DNA from: Neobacillus piezotolerans
Lineage (GTDB): Bacteria > Bacillota > Bacilli > Bacillales > Cytobacillaceae
Length of the DNA: 64,000 nucleotides
Direction: 5' to 3'
Assembly: GCF_003362805.1 (NCBI RefSeq)
Contig: NZ_QNQT01000001.1
Span: forward strand, 434,001-498,000
Under the pieces are notes generated by a model. That model did no database searches, was not told the DNA's origin, and was given only the letters and a program-made list of their open reading frames with translations. The translations under genes and the position numbers were made by a program. This document shows, in pieces, positions 26,106 through 34,722 of the stretch (the first letter of the stretch is position 1; each line of letters begins with the position of its first letter).

Positions 26106-26546
26106 ATGGAAAAAGAATCTACTTCACAATCACTAAAGCTTTATATTGTCCTATCGCGGGCTTATAAAGCTATTAATGAGCAGGTAAATAAGTTTATTCA
26201 GGAGAATGGCCTGAACCCGACCGAGTTCGCGGTCCTTGAGCTACTTTACCACAAAGGCGACCAGCCTCTTCAGCAAATTGGCGGGAAGATCCTGATAGCG
26301 AGCGGCAGCATTACGTATGTCGTCGATAAGCTTGAGCAAAAAGGGTATCTTCAAAGGGTCGCGTGCCCAAGTGACCGAAGAGTGACCTATGCGCGAATTA
26401 CCGATGAAGGCAAAGCGTTCATCGAGGAAGTTTTTCCCGAGCATGAACGGAACATCCATGAATTGATGTCGCGCCTAACTGATGAAGAACGCGAACAGGC
26501 AATTACTCTCTTGAAGAAACTGGGGCTGCCATCCGGTAAGTTTTAA
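26106..26546 (+). CDS. mhqR: MarR-family regulator, MhqR-like
   Basis: 146 residues with a MarR winged helix-turn-helix: NPTEFAVLELLYHKGDQPLQ, SGSITYVVDKLEQKGYL and the wing PSDRRVTYARIT. B. subtilis MhqR (YkvE) has similar size and layout and represses quinone/azo-compound detoxification genes. The operator upstream and the position in the same chromosomal neighbourhood as clpE and ykvI support this assignment. One Cys (VACPSD) sits in the wing; in MhqR sensing is thought to be by ligand, not thiol switch. Direct targets probably include itself and perhaps the divergent exporter. Confidence 0.75.
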   Translation: MEKESTSQSLKLYIVLSRAYKAINEQVNKFIQENGLNPTEFAVLELLYHKGDQPLQQIGGKILIASGSITYVVDKLEQKGYLQRVACPSDRRVTYARITDEGKAFIEEVFPEHERNIHELMSRLTDEEREQAITLLKKLGLPSGKF

Positions 26547-26556
26547 CAAATATTTT

Positions 26557-26583
26557 GAAAGCGGCATTATTGCCGCTTTTTTA
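26557..26583 (+). terminator. Terminator after the MarR gene
   Basis: AAAGCGGCA pairs with TGCCGCTTT across TTAT, followed by TTTTTA. Confidence 0.85.
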
Positions 26584-26729
26584 TATTGAAAAAAATCATG
26601 AATCACTCCCCTTAAGAATCTATTCTTCCGAAATCCGAAATTTTTTTCTGGATTTTGCTTCTCATGGAGGAATTGCCGGGCCGAATGTCGAAAGTATTAA
26701 GGAATTTTATTTAGAGAGAAGGGGTTTCA

Positions 26730-28424
26730 TTGAAATTTCAGGATTATACATATGTAAGGCCGGACCTTGATGAGATTAAAAAGCAGTTTGAAACGGCGCT
26801 GGAAGAATTCAACTCCGCTGGCAGCGCGGCGGAGCAAGAAAATGCGATCCAGAAAATCAACGAGCAGAGGAATCATATCGGGACGATGATATCCCTGGCT
26901 TCAGTCCGCCATACAATCAATACGGAGGATGAGTTTTACAAGGCGGAGCAGGATCATATTGACGAAATTGGCCCTGAACTTGAAGGACTTATCACAAAAT
27001 ACTATGAAGCATTGACGAACTCGAAATTCCGTTTGGAGCTTGAAGAAAAGTGGGGACGCCAGCTGTTCGCGCTCGCGGAAGGGCAGTTGAAAACTTTCAA
27101 GCCGGAAATCGTTCCGCTTCTGCAAAAGGAAAACAGGCTGACAACCGAATACACGAAGCTTGTCGCTTCCGCGAAAATTGAGTTTGACGGGGAAGAACGT
27201 ACCCTCGCACAGCTTGATGCATTCATTCAATCCGTGGACCGGGACACAAGGAAACGGGCAAGCGAAGCGAAGTTTGGCTTTTTCAGCGAGAATGAAGAAG
27301 CCTTCGACCGGATTTATGACGACCTTGTCAAGGTAAGGACTGAAATTGCCCATGAACTTGGCTATAAAAACTTTGTGGAGCTGGGCTATTACAGGATGCA
27401 CCGTACCGATTACAACGCGGAAATGGTTGCTGGTTTCAGGAAGCAGGTCGAGGAGTTCATCGTTCCAATCGCCACAAAGCTAAAAAAACGCCAGCAAGAA
27501 CGCATTGGCGTTGCCAATCTTTACTATTATGATGAAGGATTCAGTTTCACTTCAGGGAATCCGACTCCAAAAGGAAGCCCTGAGTGGATTATTGAAAATG
27601 GCCAGAAAATGTACGACGAACTTTCCTCTGAAACAGGTGAGTTTTTCCGTTTCATGCAGGACAATGGCCTAATGGATCTTGTCGCCAAAAAGGGCAAGGC
27701 TTCCGGCGGCTATTGCACATACATCGAGGATTATCAGTCTCCTTTCATTTTCTCGAATTTCAACGGTACATCAGGAGATATCGACGTGCTGACGCATGAA
27801 GCCGGCCACGCCTTCCAAGTGTATTCAAGCCGCCATTTTGATGTGCCTGAATACTACTGGCCGACTTATGAGGCTTGTGAAATCCATTCGATGAGCATGG
27901 AATTCTTCACTTGGCCGTGGATGGAACTGTTCTTCAAGGAAGACACTGAAAAATACAGGTTCCAGCACCTTAGCGATTCCCTGCTGTTCCTTCCGTACGG
28001 CGTTTCCGTTGATGAATTCCAGCATTGGGTGTATGAAAATCCCGAAGCAACGCCCGCGGAAAGAAAGGCGAAGTGGCGGGATATCGAAAGGAAATACCAG
28101 CCGCACAAGGATTATGAAGATAATGACTATCTGGCTCGTGGCGGATTCTGGCAGCGGCAGGGACATATCTATAATTCCCCGTTCTATTATATCGACTATA
28201 CGTTGGCGCAGATTTGCGCATTCCAATTCTGGAAAAAATCCAGGGAAGACCGCGAATCCGCATGGAAGGATTATGCCCGCCTGTGCACGCTTGGAGGCAG
28301 CCAGTCCTTTACCGGGCTTGTCAAGGAGGCCGGCCTTATCTCTCCATTTGAAAAAGGCTGTGTTGAATCGGTTGTCGGCGTTATCGAGGACTACCTGAAT
28401 TCAATCGACGACAAAAAACTGTAA
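26730..28424 (+). CDS. M3 family oligoendopeptidase (PepF-like)
   Basis: 564 residues, a zinc metallopeptidase of the M3 family. The catalytic HEAGHAF motif (HExxH) lies near residue 355, with a downstream Glu in YEACEIHSMSMEFF as third ligand and an H/Y-rich C-terminal substrate pocket (GHIYNSPFYYIDY). These cytoplasmic enzymes cleave short peptides. The start is TTG at 26730 with AGAAGGGG upstream; no in-frame ATG is better placed. Monocistronic, ending in a bidirectional terminator shared with clpE. Confidence 0.9.
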   Translation: MKFQDYTYVRPDLDEIKKQFETALEEFNSAGSAAEQENAIQKINEQRNHIGTMISLASVRHTINTEDEFYKAEQDHIDEIGPELEGLITKYYEALTNSKFRLELEEKWGRQLFALAEGQLKTFKPEIVPLLQKENRLTTEYTKLVASAKIEFDGEERTLAQLDAFIQSVDRDTRKRASEAKFGFFSENEEAFDRIYDDLVKVRTEIAHELGYKNFVELGYYRMHRTDYNAEMVAGFRKQVEEFIVPIATKLKKRQQERIGVANLYYYDEGFSFTSGNPTPKGSPEWIIENGQKMYDELSSETGEFFRFMQDNGLMDLVAKKGKASGGYCTYIEDYQSPFIFSNFNGTSGDIDVLTHEAGHAFQVYSSRHFDVPEYYWPTYEACEIHSMSMEFFTWPWMELFFKEDTEKYRFQHLSDSLLFLPYGVSVDEFQHWVYENPEATPAERKAKWRDIERKYQPHKDYEDNDYLARGGFWQRQGHIYNSPFYYIDYTLAQICAFQFWKKSREDRESAWKDYARLCTLGGSQSFTGLVKEAGLISPFEKGCVESVVGVIEDYLNSIDDKKL

Positions 28425-28429
28425 TATGT

Positions 28430-28475
28430 AAAAAGCCCGCTCCAGACTTTTACTTTCTGGGGAACGGGCTTTTTC
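28430..28475. terminator. Bidirectional terminator between the M3 peptidase gene and clpE
   Basis: AAAAAGCCCG pairs with CGGGCTTTTT, with an inner CCAGA/TCTGG helix. Both strands have a T run. Confidence 0.9.
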
Positions 28476-28488
28476 TTACTTATGGTGA

Positions 28489-30654
28489 TTAATTTAATTC
28501 AATAGCAGCTGGGAGCGGTTGTACTTTAATCTCGCCGCCATCCAATATGGCTTTAAACCTTTCAGTATCAGGTTCGTCAAGTATCAAATCGGCAATTTTA
28601 TCTTCAAGCTGTTCCTGGATCACACGGCGGAGCGGGCGCGCTCCGAATGCGGGATGGTGGCCAAGCTCGGCCAGTTTCTCCAGGGCTTCTGGGCTGATTG
28701 TAAAGGAAAGACCCTGTTCAGTGAGGTTTTCCTGGAGCTCTTTTACCATCAATTCGGCAATTTGAAGAAGATCTTCCTTCTTAAGGATGCTGAATTCGAT
28801 AATGCTGTCAAACCTGTTTAGGAATTCCGGCTTGAAGAAGCTTCCCAGTGATTCAAGCAGGGCGCTTTCAGCTTCGGCGCCGCTGTTGCCGAAGCCTACA
28901 TGGATTGGCTTAACGCCAACGCCGGCATTGGTTGTCATAATGATCACAGTATCCTTAAAACTTACGGTCCGTCCCTGGCTGTCGGTCAGTCGTCCGTCTT
29001 CCATGATTTGCAGGAAGATGTGCTGTACATCAGGGTGGGCCTTTTCTATTTCATCAAGGAGCAGGATGCTGTAAGGATTTCGGCGGACTTTTTCAGTTAA
29101 CTGTCCCGCTTCCTCGTGTCCGACATAACCTGGAGGGGAGCCAATCAGCTTGGATACACTGTGTTTTTCCATATATTCGCTCATATCAAGCCGGATCATG
29201 GCATCCTTTGAACCAAAAAGTTCTTCCGCGAGTCTCTTTGTAAGCTCCGTTTTACCGACGCCGGTAGGGCCGGCAAACAGGAATGAGCCGATTGGCCGCT
29301 GCTTTGCTTTCAGGCCGGCACGGCTTCGGCGTATGGCTTTGGCTACTTTGCGGACAGCTTCCTCCTGGCCGATGACTTTTCCGTTCAGCGATTCATCAAG
29401 GTGTTTTAATTTTTGCTGTTCATCCTCCTGAAGCTTGCCGACAGGGATGCCGGTTTTCTTCTCAATGATCTCCTGGATGTGCTTCGCCTCGACAACCGGG
29501 CGGTTTGCCGTACCGGCATATTTAAGCATTTTTTCTAACTCTGCTTCCTCATCCCGAAGTTCAGCAGCTTTTTCATAATTTTCCTCTTTTAACGCTGCAT
29601 CTTTAGCCGATGCTATCTTCCTCAGCCTTTCATCGATTTCTTCTTTTGAAGAAACACCGGCGGAAGAAAGATTCAGCTTCGAACCTGCTTCGTCGAGCAA
29701 ATCAATGGCTTTGTCCGGCAGGAAGCGATCCTGGATGTAGCGGTGCGATAATTGCACGCACGCATCAATTGCATCTTTGGAATACGTTACTTCATGGAAA
29801 TCTTCGTACCTTGATTGGATTCCTTTAAGGATTTCAACCGCGGCTTCCACTGATGGTTCGTGGACATGGATTGGCTGGAACCTGCGTTCAAGCGCCGCAT
29901 CCTTTTCAATTTGGCGGTATTCCTTCAGAGTGGTGGCGCCAATTACCTGAAGCTCGCCCCTGGCCAGTGCTGGTTTAAGAATGTTGCTGGCATCCATGGA
30001 ACCTTCGGCAGAACCCGCGCCCACCAGAAGATGGATTTCATCAATGAAAAGGATAATGTTTTTCTTGGATTGAAGTTCTGAAACCAGTTGCTTCATTCGT
30101 TCTTCAAACTGGCCCCTAATGCCTGTGTTGGCAACAAGGGACGCCACATCCAGCAGGTAAAGTTCTTTGTTCAGGAGCTTGGCGGGTACTTTCCCTTCAA
30201 TTATTTTCAAGGCAAGGCCCTCCGCGATCGCCGTTTTACCGACCCCGGGTTCCCCGATGAGAACCGGATTGTTTTTATTCCGCCGGTTCAAAATTTCAAT
30301 TACCCGTTCTACTTCTTCATCGCGTCCAATAACAGGATCAATTAGGCCTGCTTTGGCAAGTTGGGTAAGATTTCTGCCAAATTGATCGAAAAACCCGTTG
30401 CCCCCCGTTTTTTTCGGCTGTTCATGTATCGGTTCATCCATTTGGCCTGGGAAACCCATATTGCCGAATGGCTGCTGATTGAATTGATTGAAAAAAGATG
30501 ATGGAAATCCGGCAGATGGCCCGAATGAGCCCCCGATTGCCTGGCGTTCTTTGCTAAAGCAATCCTGGCAAAGCATGAAGTCTTTTTTTCTGCCATTCAC
30601 CATTAATTTTAGTTGTACATTCGCCTGAGATTGGTTGCATAGTTGGCAAAGCAT
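28489..30654 (-). CDS. clpE: Clp protease ATP-binding subunit ClpE
   Basis: 721 residues. The N-terminal zinc finger typical of ClpE has Cys3, Cys6, Cys29 and Cys32. Two AAA+ modules follow, with Walker A GEPGVGKT near residue 138 and GPTGVGKT near residue 470, a UVR-like linker ([19 protein letters not shown]) between them, and a ClpP-dependent unfoldase architecture. ClpE feeds damaged proteins to ClpP during heat stress and helps disaggregation and CtsR inactivation. AAAAGGAGG lies before the ATG. Two CtsR boxes overlap the promoter. Confidence 0.96.
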   Translation of the reverse strand: MLCQLCNQSQANVQLKLMVNGRKKDFMLCQDCFSKERQAIGGSFGPSAGFPSSFFNQFNQQPFGNMGFPGQMDEPIHEQPKKTGGNGFFDQFGRNLTQLAKAGLIDPVIGRDEEVERVIEILNRRNKNNPVLIGEPGVGKTAIAEGLALKIIEGKVPAKLLNKELYLLDVASLVANTGIRGQFEERMKQLVSELQSKKNIILFIDEIHLLVGAGSAEGSMDASNILKPALARGELQVIGATTLKEYRQIEKDAALERRFQPIHVHEPSVEAAVEILKGIQSRYEDFHEVTYSKDAIDACVQLSHRYIQDRFLPDKAIDLLDEAGSKLNLSSAGVSSKEEIDERLRKIASAKDAALKEENYEKAAELRDEEAELEKMLKYAGTANRPVVEAKHIQEIIEKKTGIPVGKLQEDEQQKLKHLDESLNGKVIGQEEAVRKVAKAIRRSRAGLKAKQRPIGSFLFAGPTGVGKTELTKRLAEELFGSKDAMIRLDMSEYMEKHSVSKLIGSPPGYVGHEEAGQLTEKVRRNPYSILLLDEIEKAHPDVQHIFLQIMEDGRLTDSQGRTVSFKDTVIIMTTNAGVGVKPIHVGFGNSGAEAESALLESLGSFFKPEFLNRFDSIIEFSILKKEDLLQIAELMVKELQENLTEQGLSFTISPEALEKLAELGHHPAFGARPLRRVIQEQLEDKIADLILDEPDTERFKAILDGGEIKVQPLPAAIELN

Positions 30655-30695
30655 ATATCTGCCTCCTTTTAAAAATCTGAAAGGCCATTTTTGTC

Positions 30696-30751
30696 TTTGA
30701 CTATTTTTGACCTTCTGATATTAGTATACTCTGACCTTCTTTGACTTTCAA
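30696..30751 (-). promoter_or_regulatory. clpE promoter with two CtsR operator boxes
   Basis: Read on the minus strand: TTGAAA (30746-30751), 17-base spacer, TATACT (30723-30728). CtsR heptad repeats are AGTCAAAGAAGGTCAGA (30730-30746), in the spacer, and GGTCAAAAATAGTCAAA (30696-30712), just downstream. Repression by CtsR and heat induction follow from established knowledge. Confidence 0.9.
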
Positions 30752-30911
30752 TAATATCGCATATGTAATTTTTACCAAAAACGGATGTCCACACCTGGCC
30801 TTTCAAACATTTTTAAATTTGCCTTTGGTAACGGTCCTGGTTTGCAAGCTTGGGAAATTAATGGCATTGTTTGTCCCAATTTCCATATAGTGTTTAAGGG
30901 GAGGGGATTGT

Positions 30912-31952
30912 GTGAAACGGAATTGGGCTGGTGCGTTCCAAATCGCGGCCGTGTATGTAGGTACGGTGGTCGGTGCGGGTTTTGCAACAGGCAGGGAAAT
31001 CGTCGAATTTTTTTCCCGTTATGGGTTGGTAGGTTTTTTCGGAATATTAGTCAGTGGGTTTCTTCTTATTTCTATGGGTGCGAAATTAATGCGGGCAGCT
31101 GCAAGGGCAAATGTAGATACATATCAGGGGTTCAATGAATTCCTGTTTGGCCGGGCAGCTAAGGCGGTAAACGTCCTGATGCTTCTCATGCTTCTTGGCG
31201 TGACCTCGGTAATGATGTCCGGAGCTGGGGCGGTGTTCGAGGAGCAGCTTGGCGCTTCAAGGAATTCTGGCATCGCATTAACGATCGCCCTTTCCATAAT
31301 CGTGATGGTATTTGGGACAAAGGCGTTATTCGCTGTGAATACATTCATCGTTCCCATGATGATCTTATTCAGCCTATTTCTCATGACACTCTCAATTTCA
31401 ATGCCTGGATTTTCCGAGGCTTTCCTTAAGACAGGGGGAATAGGGGGAAACTGGAAAGGTGCCATTTCTCCATTTTTATATATAGCGTTCAATCTTGGCC
31501 TCTCGCAGGCTGTCCTCGTCCCGATTGCGTTTGAGGTTAAGGACGATTGGACGATTAAATGGGGTGGTATCATTGGCGGTTCAGCGCTCACCATTATCTT
31601 GATTTCAAGCCATCTTACGCTTGTTATGCTGCCGAATCTTGAGTCGTATGACATCCCGATGGCCGAAGTTATGAGGAGTGTGGCGAATGGATTTCATTGG
31701 GTTTTCGTCGCGGTTGTCTATGCGGAAATTTTTACATCGGTCATCGGGAATATTTACGGGCTCGAACGCCAGATTCGAAAATATGTGCCGTTCCACACCA
31801 TAACGATAACCGCGGGAATTTTTGCTGTTTCATACGCTGCGAGCCTCATCCACTACGGAACACTTCTATCCTTCCTATATCCTCTGTTCGGCTACGTCAG
31901 CCTCCTGTTTCTCATTCTTCTGTGGGTAAAGCCTCTGCCAGGTATGAAGTAA
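30912..31952 (+). CDS. ykvI: YkvI-family integral membrane protein
   Basis: 346 residues with about ten hydrophobic helices, beginning MKRNWAGAFQIAAVYVG and containing VGAGFATGREI, a glycine-rich first helix like those in amino-acid/sodium symporters of the APC fold. Family members are annotated as putative transporters without substrate. The start is GTG with GGGGAGGGG upstream. In B. subtilis ykvI is also near clpE, divergent in orientation here. A GC-rich hairpin overlaps the stop codon. Confidence 0.85.
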   Translation: MKRNWAGAFQIAAVYVGTVVGAGFATGREIVEFFSRYGLVGFFGILVSGFLLISMGAKLMRAAARANVDTYQGFNEFLFGRAAKAVNVLMLLMLLGVTSVMMSGAGAVFEEQLGASRNSGIALTIALSIIVMVFGTKALFAVNTFIVPMMILFSLFLMTLSISMPGFSEAFLKTGGIGGNWKGAISPFLYIAFNLGLSQAVLVPIAFEVKDDWTIKWGGIIGGSALTIILISSHLTLVMLPNLESYDIPMAEVMRSVANGFHWVFVAVVYAEIFTSVIGNIYGLERQIRKYVPFHTITITAGIFAVSYAASLIHYGTLLSFLYPLFGYVSLLFLILLWVKPLPGMK

Positions 31953-31974
31953 GGCCGCCGGATCCCGGCGGCCT
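31952..31974. terminator. GC-rich hairpin between ykvI and the CPBP gene
   Basis: A perfect 10-bp stem, AGGCCGCCGG with CCGGCGGCCT, loop ATC. The T tail is short, so it may be a weaker bidirectional terminator. Confidence 0.65.
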
Positions 31975-31979
31975 GTTCA

Positions 31980-32591
31980 TTAATAGAGTGGGGCGAGTAT
32001 AAAGAGCAACAGGTCAAAAACAAGGTGGGATACGATAACAAGCGGAATGCTCCTTTTCCATGCAAACAATAAGCCCCAGACAATACCTGAAACGAATGCC
32101 GCGAAAACGAGGATCATTTCAGAGGAATAAAGATGGACCGAGGCGTACATGGCAGCCGATATAACAATGCTCCAGAAAGAAGGGAAACGCTTAAGGATTC
32201 GTTTTTGGATAAATCCCCTCCAAAATAACTCCTCGCCGGGAACGGCAATTAATACAAGGGCAATGTACTGCCAGAATTGTTCGGGTGCGAACCACTTGTA
32301 TAGCCTTCCAATATTGTCGCCAAGCGGCAGATGGAAAAGATGGATCAGGCTATTCCCTAAATGGAAGAGCCCATATAATAATAACCCGGAAAGAATGCCT
32401 GCCGATATATAGCGGATAAAGGATATCCTGTCATCCACGTCCTCATGGAGGATTGTCCAGATTGTTAAAACCAGCAGGCTAGCAGGGAAGATGTACCAGA
32501 AAATATTTTTATCCTGGAAAGTGAAGTAGAGCAAGATGTGTGCTAGCAAAAAGCCGCCGATTAGGCGGTAATCAATTTTCTCAGATACCAT
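31980..32591 (-). CDS. CPBP family intramembrane glutamic endopeptidase
   Basis: 203 residues with about six hydrophobic segments. The CPBP/Abi motifs are visible: EELFWRGFIQ (paired Glu and Arg), ASVHLYSS and a C-terminal His in VSHLVFD. Members are membrane proteases related to Rce1; in bacteria some act in bacteriocin self-immunity or exported-signal processing. The start at 32591 has AAAGGAGA about eleven bases upstream; a longer frame to 32834 runs through the ykvS terminator and is rejected. Confidence 0.85.
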   Translation of the reverse strand: MVSEKIDYRLIGGFLLAHILLYFTFQDKNIFWYIFPASLLVLTIWTILHEDVDDRISFIRYISAGILSGLLLYGLFHLGNSLIHLFHLPLGDNIGRLYKWFAPEQFWQYIALVLIAVPGEELFWRGFIQKRILKRFPSFWSIVISAAMYASVHLYSSEMILVFAAFVSGIVWGLLFAWKRSIPLVIVSHLVFDLLLFILAPLY

Positions 32592-32726
32592 TGAAGCGTC
32601 TGTCTCCTTTCGTGCATTGAACCTATTGTAGCAAATAGAAGGGATCAAAAAAAGTCTGTGGGATTCAACAAAGGTGTTTCCTAAGTGAAATCGCGAGGCA
32701 TGGCAAAAAACTGGCTGAATAAACAA

Positions 32727-32757
32727 CAAAAGCAGCGGATTTTTTCCGCTGCTTTTG
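32727..32757 (-). terminator. Terminator after ykvS
   Basis: CAAAAGCAGCGGA pairs perfectly with TCCGCTGCTTTTG across TTTTT; on the minus strand it is followed by TTGTT. Confidence 0.85.
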
Positions 32758-32766
32758 CAATTATAT

Positions 32767-32955
32767 TTAATTAGCCGATTCTTTAATAATTTTATAGTTT
32801 TTATGGTTAATAACTGTCCGTTGATCCAATTCAAGATCCCGGTAATTTTCCATATAAGTCAGGTCTACGATAACAGAGTTTTCATTTACTTTTTCTACAA
32901 TTCCTTGCAGCCCGCCGCGGAATTCAATGATATTCCCTACTTCTGCTCTCTTCAA
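32767..32955 (-). CDS. ykvS: YkvS-like protein (DUF2187)
   Basis: 62 residues, beginning MKRAEVGNIIEFRGGLQG, followed by GIVEKVNENSVIVDLTYMEN and ending in a VINHKNYKII segment. This matches DUF2187/YkvS of B. subtilis, a small beta-rich protein (KOW/SH3-like) of unknown role. The start codon is TTG with AAGGAG eight bases upstream. It lies between the CPBP gene and the structured element. Confidence 0.88.
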   Translation of the reverse strand: MKRAEVGNIIEFRGGLQGIVEKVNENSVIVDLTYMENYRDLELDQRTVINHKNYKIIKESAN

Positions 32956-33373
32956 CTGTCTCTCTCCTTTTCATCCCTAATTTTAACAGCTTCTTTACCT
33001 GGAAGCTTTCTAAAATAGAATAAGTAATGATTCCCTATTAACGGGCAATGAGGCCCCACCTCAGGCTTAACAGGAATTGAAGAAGATAGGCGGGGAAAGA
33101 CTGCCCGTAAAGGCCGGATAGGTTTCACCTTCCCAACGGATGACAAACAGCCTATGCTGGAAGGTTCACTTTCTCAAACACTATACAAGGGAAAAGATTT
33201 TATAAACAGTTTGCACTAATTTTATGAAAACGTAAAGGCTTTCTTTTCTAAAAATTTCTACTTATTGTTCATTTTTCTATTTGGCCGGGATACTGGACAT
33301 AAAAAAAGCGCTCATTTATGATTTTTACTATGGAGTAACCAATAATTATTGTGTTTTTAGGTGGTGAGCAGAC
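32956..33373. ncRNA. Gene-free region with a GC-rich structured element of unknown class
   Basis: 418 bases without a convincing gene. Positions 33038-33165 are GC-rich against AT-rich flanks and hold interlocking complementary segments: ACGGGCA (33041-33047) with TGCCCGT (33102-33108), an enclosed hairpin TGAGG/CCTCA (33049-33053/33059-33063) whose CCCC loop (33054-33057) can pair with GGGG (33092-33095), ACCTTCC (33127-33133) with GGAAGGT (33159-33165), and CCTAT (33151-33155) with ATAGG at 33118-33122 or ATAGGC at 33086-33091. The pairing is equally possible on either strand. It could be a structured RNA, a riboswitch-like leader of ykvS (minus) or of the gene at 33374 (plus), or a dispersed intergenic repeat. 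I recognise no known class. Confidence 0.45.
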
Positions 33374-33568
33374 ATGGATGAAAAAGGAATCAATGAAATC
33401 CTGGATAGGCTGAAGAGCGGTGAACTTGCGGAATATTACGTTACAAATGAAGATTTCCTTCCATTTCGGAAAGTTCTCGTTATGAGGGAGGATTTTAAGC
33501 ATTTCCGCGGAATTGCCCAGCGAGGCGGCAGTGTTATATATGAATATTTGCCTGAACCAAGGAGTTGA
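33374..33568 (+). CDS. Small conserved protein of unknown function
   Basis: 64 residues, starting MDEKGINEILDRLKSGELAE and containing YVTNEDFLPFRKVLV and DFKHFRGIAQRGG. No membrane segment or known motif; mixed helix and strand. I do not recognise a family. AGGTGGTGA precedes the ATG at good distance. It sits between the structured element and a second Spo0E-like gene. Confidence 0.65.
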   Translation: MDEKGINEILDRLKSGELAEYYVTNEDFLPFRKVLVMREDFKHFRGIAQRGGSVIYEYLPEPRS

Positions 33569-33651
33569 ATAATTTTTCTGATATTTTTATGAAAATTTTG
33601 TTAAAATATTGTGAATTTTTACCTATCAGTGTAAAATGAATTCAATAACTC

Positions 33652-33864
33652 ATGCGGAGTGAGGGTGAAGGACAATTGTCATCCCGTGACAATCTGCTTT
33701 ATAAAATTGAAAGCAAGCGGAATGAAATGATTTTGGCTGCTTCGAAAACTGGAATAACCAGCACCAAAACCCTTAATATTAGCAGGGAACTGGACGATTT
33801 GCTCAACTTGCATAATAAGACGAATGTTGACGGTTTATCCTGCTCACTGGCTTTGAAAATTTGA
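33652..33864 (+). CDS. Spo0E-like sporulation regulatory protein (second copy)
   Basis: 70 residues from ATG 33652, with LLYKIESKRNEMILAASKTG and SRELDDLLNLHNK, the Spo0E signature with SRELD in place of SQELD. Such proteins dephosphorylate Spo0A~P. A TTG at 33676, preceded by GAGGGTG, would give a 62-residue product closer to family length and may be the real start. It is only distantly similar to the copy at 19268. Confidence 0.78.
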   Translation: MRSEGEGQLSSRDNLLYKIESKRNEMILAASKTGITSTKTLNISRELDDLLNLHNKTNVDGLSCSLALKI

Positions 33865-33873
33865 AACGGCCAA

Positions 33874-33909
33874 GGGCGTCCAGCTTTATTGCTGGGCGCC
33901 TGTTTTTTC
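33874..33909 (+). terminator. Terminator after the second Spo0E-like gene
   Basis: GGGCGTCCAGC pairs with GCTGGGCGCC across TTTATT, then a TGTTTTTT tail. Confidence 0.85.
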
Positions 33910-33939
33910 CGATAATTATCATGCTGGGAGGGATGCCTG

Positions 33940-34686
33940 ATGCAGTTTAATGGCAGGACAATCATTGTGACAGGGGCCGGAAATGGGATTGGGCTGGGGA
34001 TTGCAAAAGAATTTGGTGTCAACGGCGCAAATGTGGTGATTTCCGATTTAGACAGCCAAACGGGATTCCGGGCTGAGAAATGCCTGCTGGAGGATAGGAG
34101 CAAGGCAATCTTCCTGCAGACCGATGTCCGGGATGAAGAAAGCGTTCGCAAACTGTTTGATGAAGTTGTTTCCCGTTTTGGCCATGTTGACGTTGTCGTT
34201 AATAATGCTGGTATATCCCAGTTCCATGATTTTTTTGAGATGTCTCCCAGCCAATGGGATGATATTTTGAACACAAACCTCCGCAGTGTTTTTCTTTGCG
34301 CTCAGGCCGCGGCCAGGACAATGAAGGAAGGAAGGGGCGGTGCGATTATCAACATTGCTTCGACCAGGGCATTTATGTCTGAACCAAATACGGAAGCTTA
34401 TTCCGCGTCAAAAGGCGGCATTATCGCCTTGACCCATGCATTGGCCCGGACCCTTGGGCCATATGGAATTACGGTTAATTGCATCAGCCCCGGCTGGATT
34501 GAAACAGGCGGCTACGAGTTGCTTAAGGAACATGACCACAGCCAGCATATAAGCGGCAGGGTCGGAAAGCCGGAGGATATCGCCAGGGCTTGCCTTTTCT
34601 TCGCCGATCCCAGAAATAACTTCATCACAGGAGAAAATATCATCATAGACGGCGGAATGACGAAGAAGATGATGTACGAAGAGTAG
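33940..34686 (+). CDS. Short-chain dehydrogenase/reductase
   Basis: 248 residues, classical SDR. The cofactor motif is TGAGNGIG, NNAG is present, the catalytic Ser is in NIASTRAF and the YxxxK pair in YSASKGG. The substrate is not predictable; length and motif pattern fit glucose-1-dehydrogenase-like or 3-oxoacyl-type enzymes. The region after the cofactor site begins VVISDLD, an Asp typical of NAD(H) preference. GGGAGGG precedes the ATG. It stands directly upstream of moxR with 36 bases between them and may be co-transcribed. Confidence 0.88.
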   Translation: MQFNGRTIIVTGAGNGIGLGIAKEFGVNGANVVISDLDSQTGFRAEKCLLEDRSKAIFLQTDVRDEESVRKLFDEVVSRFGHVDVVVNNAGISQFHDFFEMSPSQWDDILNTNLRSVFLCAQAAARTMKEGRGGAIINIASTRAFMSEPNTEAYSASKGGIIALTHALARTLGPYGITVNCISPGWIETGGYELLKEHDHSQHISGRVGKPEDIARACLFFADPRNNFITGENIIIDGGMTKKMMYEE

Positions 34687-34722
34687 GTTCTAGAAAAAAA
34701 AGAACATTATAGGAGTGGGAAA

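Noticed and set aside
32952-33146. Minus-strand frame of 64 codons across the GC-rich element.
   Set aside because: It reads a structured non-coding segment, overlaps the ykvS ribosome site and shows no protein-like pattern.
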